From Gemmatimonadota bacterium (GTDB taxonomy: Bacteria > Gemmatimonadota > Gemmatimonadetes > Gemmatimonadales > Gemmatimonadaceae), in the NCBI GenBank assembly GCA_016712265.1, contig JADJRJ010000031.1, forward strand, positions 992,001 to 1,056,000: a stretch of 64,000 bases of DNA. The letters run 5' to 3'. Both the position numbers and the translations under genes were made by a program. Below are positions 26,439-35,259 of the stretch, in pieces. The first letter of the stretch is position 1. Each line of letters starts with the position of its first letter. The notes below the pieces were generated by a model. It did not search any database. It was not told the DNA's origin and saw only the letters and a list, made by a program, of their open reading frames with translations.

Positions 26439-27496
26439 CGGGCCACGACCTCCGCGGAGAGTGCGCCAACGGTCCGCAGCGCTTCAAAGACCTGCGCCAC
26501 GAGCTGCGGTGGTGTGCGGACGGCGTGGAGCGCGGCCGCAAGCTGCTGCACCGTCGCCCCGGTGGGCATGCGCAGCCCGTTGGGCGTGGCGGCCGCGGCG
26601 GCGATGGTATCCACGGGGACGCCCCCAATGGACAGCGAGATGCCGCCGACGCTGACCAGGCCGGGGCCGAGGGTCAGGTCGCCACCCGCGACGACCGTGC
26701 CATTGCGTTGGTCAATCACGATGCGCGCCGGTCGGCGCAGCTCAACAGTCAGGTTGCGAATGCGCTCGAGCGCCATGGCCGGGCCGCCGGCGCTGTCCGG
26801 AATGGTCAAGGTGATGGCGCCGGGATCCTCCACCTTGGCCGTTTCCTTGCCCACGACCGAGTCGATCGTCGCGGCAATGCGGGCAGCCGTGCCGATGTCG
26901 GGGCTCCGGAGGATGAGGCGCGTGGCGGTAGCAAAGGCCGGTCGCGGCAGCTCGGCCTCGACCACGCCTCCGCCGACAATGCGGCCGCTGGCCCCAGTCC
27001 ATCCGACCCGTCGCCTCACGAGGTCTCCATCCTCGATCAGCAGGGCGCCCTGGGCCGTGCCCATGGCGGTGCCGCCCACTTCAGCGACCAGTGGGGTCAT
27101 CCACAAGACGCCATCGCGGAGCGAGCGTGCATCGCCGACGGAACTCACGTGGACGTCAAAACGACCGCCGGGGCGCAGCCACGGGGAAACTTCCGCGGTA
27201 ACGAGGACCGCGGCGACATTGCGCGTGCGGAGTAGCTCCGGAGGCACGATAATGTCAAAACGCCGCAGCAAGTTGGCCACCGACTGCACGGTGTGCTGGG
27301 CGTTGCGCCCGGTGTAGGCGATGTCCCCCGTCCCGGCGAGTCCGGTGACGAGGCCGTACCCAACCAGCCGCAGCGGGACGCCCTGATCGTCGACCACCAG
27401 GTCGCGCACCGGCACACGCTGGGCGGCGGCTGCCCCGGGGCCGAAGAGAAGCCCCGCGACGAGGAGGGTCCGCACCACGGTCAGGAGCGTCTTCAT
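26435..27496 (-). CDS. flgI: flagellar P-ring protein
   Basis: 353 residues. A signal peptide (residues 1-25, ending AAAA-Q) is followed by the FlgI core: VRDLVVDDQGVPLRLVGYGLVTGLAGTGD, then NVAAVLVTAEVSPWLRPGGRFDVHVSSVGDA. It polymerises in the periplasm around the rod. The presence of P- and L-ring genes shows a diderm envelope. Both ends overlap neighbours by four bases. Confidence 0.94.
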   Translation of the reverse strand: MKTLLTVVRTLLVAGLLFGPGAAAAQRVPVRDLVVDDQGVPLRLVGYGLVTGLAGTGDIAYTGRNAQHTVQSVANLLRRFDIIVPPELLRTRNVAAVLVTAEVSPWLRPGGRFDVHVSSVGDARSLRDGVLWMTPLVAEVGGTAMGTAQGALLIEDGDLVRRRVGWTGASGRIVGGGVVEAELPRPAFATATRLILRSPDIGTAARIAATIDSVVGKETAKVEDPGAITLTIPDSAGGPAMALERIRNLTVELRRPARIVIDQRNGTVVAGGDLTLGPGLVSVGGISLSIGGVPVDTIAAAAATPNGLRMPTGATVQQLAAALHAVRTPPQLVAQVFEALRTVGALSAEVVAR

Positions 27497-28215
27497 GGCC
27501 AGAACAGCCCGAGGAGCTTGCTGATGATCCCGTTTTTCGGCTTGCCCAGTCCCTTCGGCGCGGCGTAGCTGATCTGCGCGTCGGCAATGGCCTCGGAGCG
27601 GATGATGTCGCGAGCCCCGACGTCGATCGGGCGCACGAACCCGGCGATCGTGAGGGTGGTCTTGTTCTTGTCGACGTCGATGGTCTTGGTACCGCGCACC
27701 TGCAGCAGTCCTTCAGGGGTCACGGCGATGATCCGGACGGCAAGTTCACCGACGTAGCGGGTGTCGCGGGTCGCGTTGCCGCGCTGGCGCGAGTCGCCGC
27801 CATCGCCGGTCTCGATCGAGGCGTCGATGGCTCCGAGCGGGGCGGCCGCGCCCGGCATGGCCGGCGGGGTGAGGCCGACATCCATGCGGCGCCGGCGTGA
27901 GGCCGTGTTGGCCGTCGATTTGTTGGCCTCGGCCAGCGCGTATTCGTCGACCCACACTTGCAGGATGTCGCCGACGCCAAACGCCCGACGATCGGAGGTC
28001 CAGTTCGTGAGGCGCGCCACGGGGGCCTTGGCCGAATCGGGGCGAGCGGCACCCTGCTGTGCGCCCATGGCACGCGCCGCGCTGGCCATCAGCAGCAGGA
28101 CGCCGCCGAGGATGGCGAGGGGGCCCCAGGCGCGCCGCCGACGCGCGGCCGGCGGGACGGCGGGAATCACGGTCACACGGCGTGGCGTCGTGACGACATC
28201 GCAATGGTGAATCAT
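27493..28215 (-). CDS. flgH: flagellar L-ring protein
   Basis: 240 residues with the FlgH core in the second half: SASIET-like GDGGDSRQRGN, then RYVGELAVRIIAVTPEGLLQVRGTK and IAGFVRPIDVGARDIIRSEAIADAQISY. FlgH normally is an outer-membrane lipoprotein, but here no Cys follows the hydrophobic stretch (residues 33-46, then ASAARA), so cleavage by signal peptidase I is more likely. The ATG at 28215 overlaps the flgA stop; a shorter start cannot be excluded. Confidence 0.9.
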   Translation of the reverse strand: MIHHCDVVTTPRRVTVIPAVPPAARRRRAWGPLAILGGVLLLMASAARAMGAQQGAARPDSAKAPVARLTNWTSDRRAFGVGDILQVWVDEYALAEANKSTANTASRRRRMDVGLTPPAMPGAAAPLGAIDASIETGDGGDSRQRGNATRDTRYVGELAVRIIAVTPEGLLQVRGTKTIDVDKNKTTLTIAGFVRPIDVGARDIIRSEAIADAQISYAAPKGLGKPKNGIISKLLGLFWP

Positions 28216-28763
28216 GGGGTCCTCAGGGAGTCAATGAGCAGGACGTGGCCCGGTCCCTGGACCCGACCCTGCACGGTACGTTTAGGGCCGAGGCGCACCG
28301 CCACGGCATCGTCCATCTCGGCATCGCGGGTCGCGACGCCGCGCGTCATCACCTCGACCTCTCCCACGCGAATCGCCACGTCGACCGTGCTGCCCCTTGG
28401 AACCAGCGGTCGCCGGGCGATGGCCGGCGGTCGAAGGACTTCCCCAGCGCGGATCGTGCGCCGTGTGACCCATCCCGAGAGTGTTCCGGGGAGGTCGGCG
28501 TGCAGGCCCCGGACCGCGACGCGCGCGACCCTCAGGTCGCTCTCGCTGAGCACCGTTCCACGTGGGAGGTGGCGCGTCGCGACCGGGGCAAGAAAAGTCT
28601 GGCAGTCCGCGCAGGACGTGGTGGCCGCCCGGTCCTGCGCCGGGACGTCGGCGACCGCGCCGAGGAGGAGGCCCAGGACGGCCGCCACCCGCAACACGCC
28701 GGGTGCGGCGATCGCCCCGGGGATGACCGGGACGCCGCGTGTGGCACGTTGGCGGAGGCGCAT
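28212..28763 (-). CDS. flgA: P-ring assembly chaperone FlgA
   Basis: 183 residues. A signal peptide (about 1-42) is followed by the SAF-type core: LAPVATRHLPRGTVLSESDLRVARV, then RRTIRAGEVLRPPAIARRPLVPRGSTVDVAIRVGEVEVMTRG. FlgA guides FlgI assembly in the periplasm. The ATG shares one base with the flgG stop (TAATG). The N-terminal domain seen in longer FlgA proteins is mostly missing. Confidence 0.85.
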   Translation of the reverse strand: MRLRQRATRGVPVIPGAIAAPGVLRVAAVLGLLLGAVADVPAQDRAATTSCADCQTFLAPVATRHLPRGTVLSESDLRVARVAVRGLHADLPGTLSGWVTRRTIRAGEVLRPPAIARRPLVPRGSTVDVAIRVGEVEVMTRGVATRDAEMDDAVAVRLGPKRTVQGRVQGPGHVLLIDSLRTP

Positions 28764-29554
28764 TACCGCACCATGTTGTTAGCCACCTGCATCATCTCCT
28801 CGGCGTTCTTGATGGCCTTGGAGTTGATCTCGTACGCGCGCATGGACGTGATCATGTCGACCATCTCCTGCACGATTTCCACGTTGCTGCCTTCCAGGTG
28901 CCCCTGCAGTACGCGGCCGAAGGCGTCGTCCTGCGGAAACCCGACAATCGGTGCCCCGGAGGCCGGCGTCTCGCTGTAGAGGTTCTCGCCGAGTGCGGTG
29001 AGTCCCGTGGGGTTCATGAACCGCGCCAGCTCAATGCGGCCAACCTCGACGACGCGGGTCGTGTCGTTGCCTTGCTGAACGGACACGGTGCCGTTGGATG
29101 AGATCGACAACTCGGAGGCATCCGTCGGCAGCTTGATGCCGGGGACCACGGCGTAGCCAGCGGACGTGACCAGGGTGCCGGTGTCGGAGATGCTGAAGGA
29201 GCCATCTCGCGTGTAGGCCACGGCCCCACTGGGCAGCTGGACCTGGAAGAACCCCTGACCCTCGATGGCCAGGTCGAGTTCGCGGTTGGTCTGTTCGACC
29301 GGTCCCTGCGCATGCATCCGCTGCACCGCATTGAGCCGCGTGCCGCGCCCGACCTGGATCGCCGGGCTCGTGTTGGCGTCCGGGGTACCGAGCACGGCGG
29401 GGTTCTGCACCGTCTGGTACAGGAGGTCCTCGAAGTGCGCGCGGCTCCGCTTGAACGCCGTCGTGTTGACGTTCGCGAGGTTGTTGGCAATGACCTCGGT
29501 GCGGAGCTGCTGGGCGGCCATGCCGGTGGCGGAGGCGCGAAGGGCGGGATTCAT
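28763..29554 (-). CDS. flgG: distal rod protein FlgG
   Basis: 263 residues from the ATG at 29554; the longer frame adds Arg-rich sequence without family similarity. The N-terminal signature is TEVIANNLANVNTTAFKRSRAHF, and the C-terminal helix is SNVEIVQEMVDMITSMRAYEINSKAIKNAEEMM. It builds the outer part of the rod that crosses the P and L rings. Usual length is about 260. It lies between flgF and flgA. Confidence 0.94.
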   Translation of the reverse strand: MNPALRASATGMAAQQLRTEVIANNLANVNTTAFKRSRAHFEDLLYQTVQNPAVLGTPDANTSPAIQVGRGTRLNAVQRMHAQGPVEQTNRELDLAIEGQGFFQVQLPSGAVAYTRDGSFSISDTGTLVTSAGYAVVPGIKLPTDASELSISSNGTVSVQQGNDTTRVVEVGRIELARFMNPTGLTALGENLYSETPASGAPIVGFPQDDAFGRVLQGHLEGSNVEIVQEMVDMITSMRAYEINSKAIKNAEEMMQVANNMVR

Positions 29555-29594
29555 GCGGGGTACCGGGTCGCAGGTGAACGGTGGGGAGGGGCGG

Positions 29595-30290
29595 TCAGCC
29601 CAGCGGCTTGGCCAGGTCGTGCGTGATCGTGGAGCGAATGTCGTCGAGCACCGTGATCGCCTTCTGCGCAAACGCGTAGTTGCGCTGGATGGAGATCATG
29701 TCGACCATCTCGTTGATCGGGGCGACGTTGCTGGCTTCCAGGTGCCCCTGCCGGACGTCACGGGCGTCCATCGGTTGTACCGTGCGCGTTGCGGGAGGGA
29801 CCCACAACACGCCATCCTGGTGCGGCAGCGGGGTGTTGGGGGCAACCGTCTCGACCCGCAGCCGATCGACCCAGACGTCATCGACGGCCACACGACCGGT
29901 CCGATCAATGGAGATGTCGCTGCCTCGCACCGGGATCGGGCCCTTCTCGCCAAGTGCGCGGTGTCCGTTGGCATCGGTCAGGAACCCCTCGCGATCCACA
30001 CTCCAGGAGCCGCCGCGGCTATACCGCTCGCCGTCCGGCGTGTTGACCACAAGGAAGGCCTGGCCGCGAACCGCGAGGTCGAGCGGATTGCGCGTCGTCG
30101 TCAGGCTTCCCTCGCTCCAGTCCGTCTGTGCACCGATCGCCAGTTCCGAGGTGCCGACCAGCTGGGCAAAGGCACGCTGCGACTTGAACCCATCCGTGTT
30201 CGCGTTGGCCAGGTTGTGCGCTGCGACCTCCTGACGCCGCTCCCAGTAGCGGAGCGCGCTGGCAGCGCTGGCGATTCCGTCGGTCGGCAT
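29595..30290 (-). CDS. flgF: proximal rod protein FlgF
   Basis: 231 residues from the ATG at 30290. It has the rod-protein N-terminus (VAAHNLANANTDGFKSQRAF), an internal beta domain (LDLAVRGQAFLVV, YSRGGSWSVD) and the C-terminal helix (ASNVAPINEMVDMISIQRNYAFAQKAI). It is somewhat shorter than FlgG, and the gene order flgF-flgG supports the name. It is the first gene after a sigma-54-like site, so it probably opens the flgF-to-csrA block. Confidence 0.9.
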   Translation of the reverse strand: MPTDGIASAASALRYWERRQEVAAHNLANANTDGFKSQRAFAQLVGTSELAIGAQTDWSEGSLTTTRNPLDLAVRGQAFLVVNTPDGERYSRGGSWSVDREGFLTDANGHRALGEKGPIPVRGSDISIDRTGRVAVDDVWVDRLRVETVAPNTPLPHQDGVLWVPPATRTVQPMDARDVRQGHLEASNVAPINEMVDMISIQRNYAFAQKAITVLDDIRSTITHDLAKPLG

Positions 30291-30343
30291 CGGGGTTACT
30301 CGGGGTACGGGAGGGAGGCAGGCGCGATCACTGCAAACACAAA

Positions 30344-30367
30344 GGGCAACCGGTGTGCCGGTCGCCC
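30344..30367 (-). terminator. hairpin after the fliA/swrB-like pair
   Basis: Ten-base-pair stem with one G-U pair (minus strand GGGCGACCGG, loop CACA, CCGGTTGCCC) followed by TTTGTGTTT. It may end the flhA-to-fliA transcript 30 bases after the swrB-like stop. The sigma-54-like promoter lies inside the same bases. Confidence 0.5.
30346..30360 (-). promoter_or_regulatory. candidate sigma-54 promoter for flgF
   Basis: On the minus strand: CGGCACA, 4 bases, TTGC. GG and GC are spaced exactly as in -24/-12 promoters (consensus TGGCACG-N4-TTGC), with GGCAC and TTGC intact. The start point would lie near 30334, 44 bases before flgF. It overlaps the hairpin that follows the swrB-like gene. Confidence 0.6.
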
Positions 30368-30396
30368 TGAAAATCGTGAAGTTGTGTAACAGGTTG

Positions 30397-30765
30397 TCAC
30401 GCAACGACTTGCGGTCCGTGTGAGGCGCTCGACCGTCGGGCCCTCCACCGTGACAGGAAGGAAGTTCCTGCCGAAGTGGGCGGCATTTGCCGGGCTCCCT
30501 GCGTCCGACCATTCAATAGAAGGGACAGGCCGTCGCGCGAGAGGCCGGTACGGCGCGCGATGTCGATCGGGGCATGCCCCTCGGCGGCAAGCGACCGCGC
30601 GGCGGCCGAGCGTGCGGCTCTGGAGGTGGGATTTGCAGGCACGTCGGTCGACGGCCAACTGATGACGAGGAGCAGGCCGACAACCGCGACCGCCAGTACG
30701 CCGGTGGCCGTGAGGGTCAACGGGTCGCTGGTGATCAGATCGAGGAGGTGTGAGAGGGTACGCAT
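30397..30765 (-). CDS. SwrB/DUF6115-like single-helix membrane protein
   Basis: 122 residues. One membrane helix (about 17-37, LTATGVLAVAVVGLLLVISW) is followed by a linker and a helix-turn-helix-like motif (RSLAAEGHAPIDIARRTGLSRDGLSLLLN, about 53-81), then a basic tail. Small proteins with this layout, an N-terminal anchor plus a short motif ending in a Leu run, follow sigD in Bacillus (SwrB, which activates the export gate) and carry DUF6115 in related genes. Here it follows fliA by five bases in the same order (flhA, flhF, flhG, fliA, this gene). Function by analogy only. Confidence 0.5.
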   Translation of the reverse strand: MRTLSHLLDLITSDPLTLTATGVLAVAVVGLLLVISWPSTDVPANPTSRAARSAAARSLAAEGHAPIDIARRTGLSRDGLSLLLNGRTQGARQMPPTSAGTSFLSRWRARRSSASHGPQVVA

Positions 30766-30770
30766 TGGCG

Positions 30771-31523
30771 TCAGGCGGGGGTGCGGAAGGAGGCGAGCTG
30801 GGAGCGCAGGCGACCGAGTGCCTTGGTGCGGATCTGCGACACGCGGGACTCGGTCAGGCTGAGCACGTCGGCGATCTCGTGCAGCTTGAGTTCTTCGAAG
30901 TAGTACAGGGTCAACACGATGCGCTCCTGGTCCTTGAGCTGCCGCAGTGCCGCCTTGAGGAGGTCCCGCTCCTGTTCCCGGTTGAGGTCCTCTTCGGCGG
31001 ACAGGTCCGGATCAACGCTGAGGAACTCGGGCGGCAGCCCCGGGCCGTCGTGATCGGAGCTCGAATGATCCAGTGAGACGTGGACCGCACTCTCGGCATC
31101 GGTCTGCCAGCGCCAGAGCGTCCCGCGGTCGATTCCCAGGTGTTCGGCGACTTCGTCGTCGGTGGGTTGTCGCCCGAAGATCCGGGTGAGGGTTTCCCTC
31201 GTTTGTGCAATGTCGCGAGTCTTCCGTCGGATGGACCGCGGCACGTGGTCCTGGCGCCGCAACTCGTCGAGGATGGCCCCGCGAATCCTGGGCACGGCGA
31301 AGGTGGAGAAGGCCAGCCCGCGGGCCGGGTCGAACGCGCCGAGCGCACTCATTAATCCCAGGGTGCCGCACGAGACCAACTCGTCAAAGTCTGCCGGGGC
31401 CGCGAGCGCGCGCGAGAGCTGCCGCGCCACGTGGTGGACAAGGTTCAGGTTGTCGCGGAGCAGCTGGTCGCGGGCCGCGAGGTCACCGGCGGCGAATGCG
31501 AGCCAGAGGGCGTCGGAGGACAT
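30771..31523 (-). CDS. fliA: flagellar sigma factor FliA (sigma-28)
   Basis: 250 residues from the ATG at 31523, four bases after the flhG stop; the longer frame reads back through flhG. Region 2 is clear (FDELVSCGTLGLMSALGAFDP, FSTFAVPRIRGAILDELRRQD, PRSIRRK), region 3 follows, and region 4 reads KDQERIVLTLYYFEELKLHEIADVLSLTESRVSQI. It should read the GCCGATAC-type promoters before fliC, flgL and motA. No gene for its anti-sigma factor FlgM is recognisable in the window. The stop TGA lies within a GCCTGACG copy. Confidence 0.95.
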   Translation of the reverse strand: MSSDALWLAFAAGDLAARDQLLRDNLNLVHHVARQLSRALAAPADFDELVSCGTLGLMSALGAFDPARGLAFSTFAVPRIRGAILDELRRQDHVPRSIRRKTRDIAQTRETLTRIFGRQPTDDEVAEHLGIDRGTLWRWQTDAESAVHVSLDHSSSDHDGPGLPPEFLSVDPDLSAEEDLNREQERDLLKAALRQLKDQERIVLTLYYFEELKLHEIADVLSLTESRVSQIRTKALGRLRSQLASFRTPA

Positions 31524-31527
31524 GGAC

Positions 31528-32352
31528 TCAACCCTGTCGGAGGAGGCGGAGGAACGGTGGAGCGCCGGTGTCGGCGAGGAGCTGCTCACCCAGGTTCCGG
31601 ACCACCTGGAATGCGGGGGAGCCGTGGGCGGCCTCGTCGGCCCCGAGGGTCGCGACGGTGCGCGCGAAGGCGGGGTCATCTGGAATCGAGCCTCCAAAGG
31701 GGACGGTACGGGCGAGAAAGCGGACGCTCGCCGCATTGAGGTATTCGTGAAGTCGCGAGGCGTCGGTGTCGCTCACGCGATTCGCGATGACGTCCACACG
31801 CAGCTCCGGCGCCTGCTCGTGCAGGAGCTTGAGGACGGCGTAGGTGGCCGTGAGGGAGATCCGGTCATGGGTCGTCACGGTCAGGGCGCGGGTGGCGCCA
31901 AAACGGACGGCACTGCGCAACGAGGCCGCGCTGGCACCCGCGTCGATCAGGACCAGGTCGTACCCGCCGATGGAGCCGGCGAGGCGACGCAACATCAATT
32001 GGTGCTCGGTGTCGGTCAGCTGGTCGGGCACCCGCGCAGCGTTAATGAGCGACAGCGAAGGCGTGACAGCCACCGCGAGGGTCTCCGGTGGGAGGCCGGC
32101 CTTCACGTCCGCGAGCGTGTGGCCGGGCCGAACGTCGAGCAGCTCGGCCAACCCGCCGAAGTGCGGGGCAAGGTCGACGAGCAGGACGCGCGACCCCGCG
32201 GCGGCGGCTGTACAGGCCAACAGGGCAGTGACCGTGGACGTGCCGACCCCACCCTTGCCGGCCCCCACCGCCACCCGCGGAGCACGTGGGCCTGCGGCTC
32301 CGCCGGAGCGGAGTCGCGGGTCCGGGCCCAGGGGAGCGAGCGGCAGGCTCAC
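31528..32352 (-). CDS. flhG: MinD-like flagellar number regulator FlhG
   Basis: 274 residues. The deviant Walker A motif GKGGVGTST (about residue 32) and later MinD-type motifs (VLLVDLAPHFGGLAELL, YDLVLIDAGAS) identify a ParA/MinD ATPase of the FlhG/YlxH/FleN group. FlhG works with FlhF to set number and place of flagella. The GTG start overlaps the flhF stop (GTGA). The Walker A second Lys is as expected for MinD; C-terminal membrane helix not obvious. Confidence 0.9.
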   Translation of the reverse strand: MSLPLAPLGPDPRLRSGGAAGPRAPRVAVGAGKGGVGTSTVTALLACTAAAAGSRVLLVDLAPHFGGLAELLDVRPGHTLADVKAGLPPETLAVAVTPSLSLINAARVPDQLTDTEHQLMLRRLAGSIGGYDLVLIDAGASAASLRSAVRFGATRALTVTTHDRISLTATYAVLKLLHEQAPELRVDVIANRVSDTDASRLHEYLNAASVRFLARTVPFGGSIPDDPAFARTVATLGADEAAHGSPAFQVVRNLGEQLLADTGAPPFLRLLRQG

Positions 32353-33182
32353 GCGGCGGCACTCCGTGTGGCGACCGTGGGCAGGCCAAGGGCGCCAAGG
32401 ATCGCGGCTTTCGCCGGGTGCAGGTCGTTAGGCACCGCCTGGCCGGTGGTGACCCAACGCATCGGCCAGGTGAGGCGAGCGGCGAGGTCGGCGACCGCGC
32501 GATCGTCGTGGAGTTCGTCCAGCTTCGTGAGGCAGGCGTGCGTGATCCGGCACTCGGCCAGGGAGGTGACCAGCGACGGCAGCAGGTCGGGGCGCATGGA
32601 GGCCGGGACCACGAGGTGTACCTCGTCAGGGGCTGCCGCGCGGAACATCGCCTGCCATTGCTGGTTGGCGTCTTTCGACCGTGGGCTGCGCCCCGGGGTA
32701 TCGACGATCACGACATCACAGGCATCCAGGCGCTGCAGGGCGCCGGGCATCTCGCGCGCGTCGTAGACGACCTCAAGGGGGAGGTCGGTGACCTCGGCGT
32801 ACTGCGCCATCTGTTCGAGCGCTCCCACGCGGAACGTGTCCAGCGTAATGAGGCCGACCTTGCGGCTGCCGAACGCGCGGGGGTGGAGTGCGAGCTTGGC
32901 CGCCGTGGTCGTCTTTCCGGCGCCGGTGGGCCCGACCAGTCCGACGACCAACGGTCCGCTGCGCCCGCGTCCGCCCGTCGCCCGAGGGTAGGCAAACGGG
33001 GCGGGATCGAGTCGCTGGCGCAACGCCTGGATCTCGGCGGCCGGTGCGGCGACGAGTTCCACGCGGGTGCGCCGTCCGTCGCGCTGGATCGCGGTGCGCA
33101 AGACCAGCACATCCTCGCCGAGGGCGCGCCGGGCCTCATCAAAGACGAGGCGAAGGTCGGAACCGGTGAAGGTCTCAAGCAT
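32349..33182 (-). CDS. flhF: SRP-type GTPase FlhF
   Basis: 277 residues from the ATG at 33182, which overlaps the flhA end by eight bases. An N-terminal B domain (about 1-75) is short compared with other FlhF proteins. The GTPase NG domain follows: P-loop GLVGPTGAGKTTTAAKLA, then LITLDTFRVGALEQMAQYAE, VVIVDTPGRSPR and the TKLDE specificity motif. FlhF marks the site of new flagella. Position between flhA and flhG is conserved in many phyla. Confidence 0.93.
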   Translation of the reverse strand: MLETFTGSDLRLVFDEARRALGEDVLVLRTAIQRDGRRTRVELVAAPAAEIQALRQRLDPAPFAYPRATGGRGRSGPLVVGLVGPTGAGKTTTAAKLALHPRAFGSRKVGLITLDTFRVGALEQMAQYAEVTDLPLEVVYDAREMPGALQRLDACDVVIVDTPGRSPRSKDANQQWQAMFRAAAPDEVHLVVPASMRPDLLPSLVTSLAECRITHACLTKLDELHDDRAVADLAARLTWPMRWVTTGQAVPNDLHPAKAAILGALGLPTVATRSAAA

Positions 33183-35259
33183 AGGGCAACTCCCAGGTGG
33201 CAACCGAGTTCAGCTTGACGGCAGGCGGCAGCTCGGCGAGCGAGATGACGGGCAGGGCACTGAGGACCGGTTCGACCAACCGTCGAATGCCAGTCCGCAA
33301 CGACGGCGGAGTGATCAGCGGCAGCAGGCGACCCTCGATCGCATGGGTCGTGGCGAGCAGGTTGAGGTCGCGCAGGAGCGCGGCGAGCGAATCCGGCGTG
33401 AGCGGGGTGGCGCTGGCGTTGGCGTTGCGCGGCGAGAACAGGCCGAGCAGGGCGCCCTCGAGCCGGGGGCCGAGGGCGATGCCGCGGACCGCGCCGGACT
33501 CGTCGGCGTACAGGCGCGCGATGACGTTGGACATGGAGCGTCGCACCATCTCGGTGAGCACCTCCGCATCCTTGGTCTGCTCGACGCCATCGCCGATCGC
33601 CTCGAGGATTGTGACGAGGTCGCGAATAGGCAGCCGTTCCTTGAGCAGGCGCTGCAGCACGCGATGCAGCAGCCCCAGCGAGACCTTGGCGGGCACCAGG
33701 TCCTCCACGAGGGCCGGGTGCGTCTGCTTGAGCATCTCGACCATCTGCTGCACGTCCTGGCGACCCAGCAGCTCGGCGGCGTTGGCCTTGAGCGCTTCCA
33801 TGAGGTGCGTGGCCATGACGGTGGTGGGGTCCACGACGACATAGCCTAACGATTCCGCCTCGACGTTCCGGGAGCCGGCGATCCAGCGCGCGGTCAGGCC
33901 GAACGCCGGGTCGATCGTCTCGATGCCCTCGATGGGGTGGCTGACGGATCCGGTATCGAGGGCCAGGTGGAAGCGCGGCATCACTTCGGCGCGGGCGATC
34001 TCCACGCCGCGCAGCTTGATGACGTATTCATTGGCGGGAAGGCTGATATTGTCGCGCACGCGGATCGAGGGGATCAGGATCCCCACCTCGAGGGCGGCCT
34101 GTTTGCGGAGCAGCTGGATGCGCTCCAGGAGCGTGCCGCCCTGGCGTTCGTCGACCATGGGGATCAGCGCATAGCCCACCTCGAGCTCGATGGGATCTAC
34201 CTGGAGGAACTCGCGGACCGGGTCGTTGACCGGCGGTGGTTCGGGGAGCGGTGCTTCGCGCGCGGCCGTGTCTGCGGCCCGCTGTTCGGCGGCCGTGGTC
34301 GCGCCACGCGCGAGGAACGCCATCAGGCCGCCTAACGCCAGGAAGGGTGTCATCGGCAGCCCGGGGATCAGCGCGAACGACATGAGCACCGCGGTGGCGA
34401 CCCACATCGCGCTCGGGTGCCGGGCGAGCTGTCCGGCCAGTTGCATCCCCATCCGCGTCTGGCCGGATGCGCGGGTCACCATGATACCGGCGGCCGTGGA
34501 CACGATCAGGGCCGGGATCTGCGCCACCAGGCCCTCGCCCACCGTCAGGACGGTGTACTGCGACGCCGCGCGTGCCAGCGGCATGTTCTTCTGCACGACC
34601 GCGATGAAGATCCCGCCCACGATGTTGATCCCGGTGATCAGCAAGGCGGCGATGGCATCGCCCTTGACGAACTTGGAGGCACCGTCCATCGCGCCGTAGA
34701 AGTCGGCCTGGCGCGTGATCTCCTCACGGCGGCGCCGCGCTTCGTTCTCGTCGATGAGGCCGGCCGACAGGTCGGCGTCGATTGCCATCTGGCGGCCGGG
34801 CATGGCGTCCAGGGTGAATCGCGCGGCCACTTCGGCCACGCGCCCGGCACCTTTGGTGATGACAATGAAGTTGATCCCGATGAGGATCAGGAACAGAACG
34901 AGCCCGACGGCGTAGTTTCCGCCGATCACGAAGCTCCCAAAGGCCTGGATGACCTCCCCCGCGTGGCCCTCGCTCAGGATCAACCGCGTGCTGGCGACGT
35001 TCAGGGCGAGGCGGAACAGGGTCAGGAGGAGCAGCAGGGCGGGGAACGAGGAGAACTCCAGCGCGTCCACCGTCTGCATCGCGGTGAGCAGCACCACCAG
35101 CGAGAGCCCGATGCTGGTGGCGAGAAACAGGTCGAGAAGGAAGGCGGGGAGCGGGACGATCAGCAGGGCAATGACAAATACCACCGCGATCGCGAGCCCG
35201 ACCTCCGCGTTGCGGCGGGTCGGGTCGAGCGCCGGGAGCGGCTGGACGGCGGTACTCAT
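33175..35259 (-). CDS. flhA: flagellar export gate protein FlhA
   Basis: 694 residues, normal length. Eight membrane segments fill the first 330 residues, including the conserved FHIPEP loop region (TKGAGRVAEVAARFTLDAMPGRQMAIDADLSAG). The cytoplasmic part (about 360-694) forms the chaperone- and substrate-docking ring (IRVRDNISLPANEYVIKLRG; GYVVVDPTTVMATHLMEALK). It is the main subunit of the export gate. Start and stop overlap flhB and flhF. Confidence 0.96.
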   Translation of the reverse strand: MSTAVQPLPALDPTRRNAEVGLAIAVVFVIALLIVPLPAFLLDLFLATSIGLSLVVLLTAMQTVDALEFSSFPALLLLLTLFRLALNVASTRLILSEGHAGEVIQAFGSFVIGGNYAVGLVLFLILIGINFIVITKGAGRVAEVAARFTLDAMPGRQMAIDADLSAGLIDENEARRRREEITRQADFYGAMDGASKFVKGDAIAALLITGINIVGGIFIAVVQKNMPLARAASQYTVLTVGEGLVAQIPALIVSTAAGIMVTRASGQTRMGMQLAGQLARHPSAMWVATAVLMSFALIPGLPMTPFLALGGLMAFLARGATTAAEQRAADTAAREAPLPEPPPVNDPVREFLQVDPIELEVGYALIPMVDERQGGTLLERIQLLRKQAALEVGILIPSIRVRDNISLPANEYVIKLRGVEIARAEVMPRFHLALDTGSVSHPIEGIETIDPAFGLTARWIAGSRNVEAESLGYVVVDPTTVMATHLMEALKANAAELLGRQDVQQMVEMLKQTHPALVEDLVPAKVSLGLLHRVLQRLLKERLPIRDLVTILEAIGDGVEQTKDAEVLTEMVRRSMSNVIARLYADESGAVRGIALGPRLEGALLGLFSPRNANASATPLTPDSLAALLRDLNLLATTHAIEGRLLPLITPPSLRTGIRRLVEPVLSALPVISLAELPPAVKLNSVATWELPYA

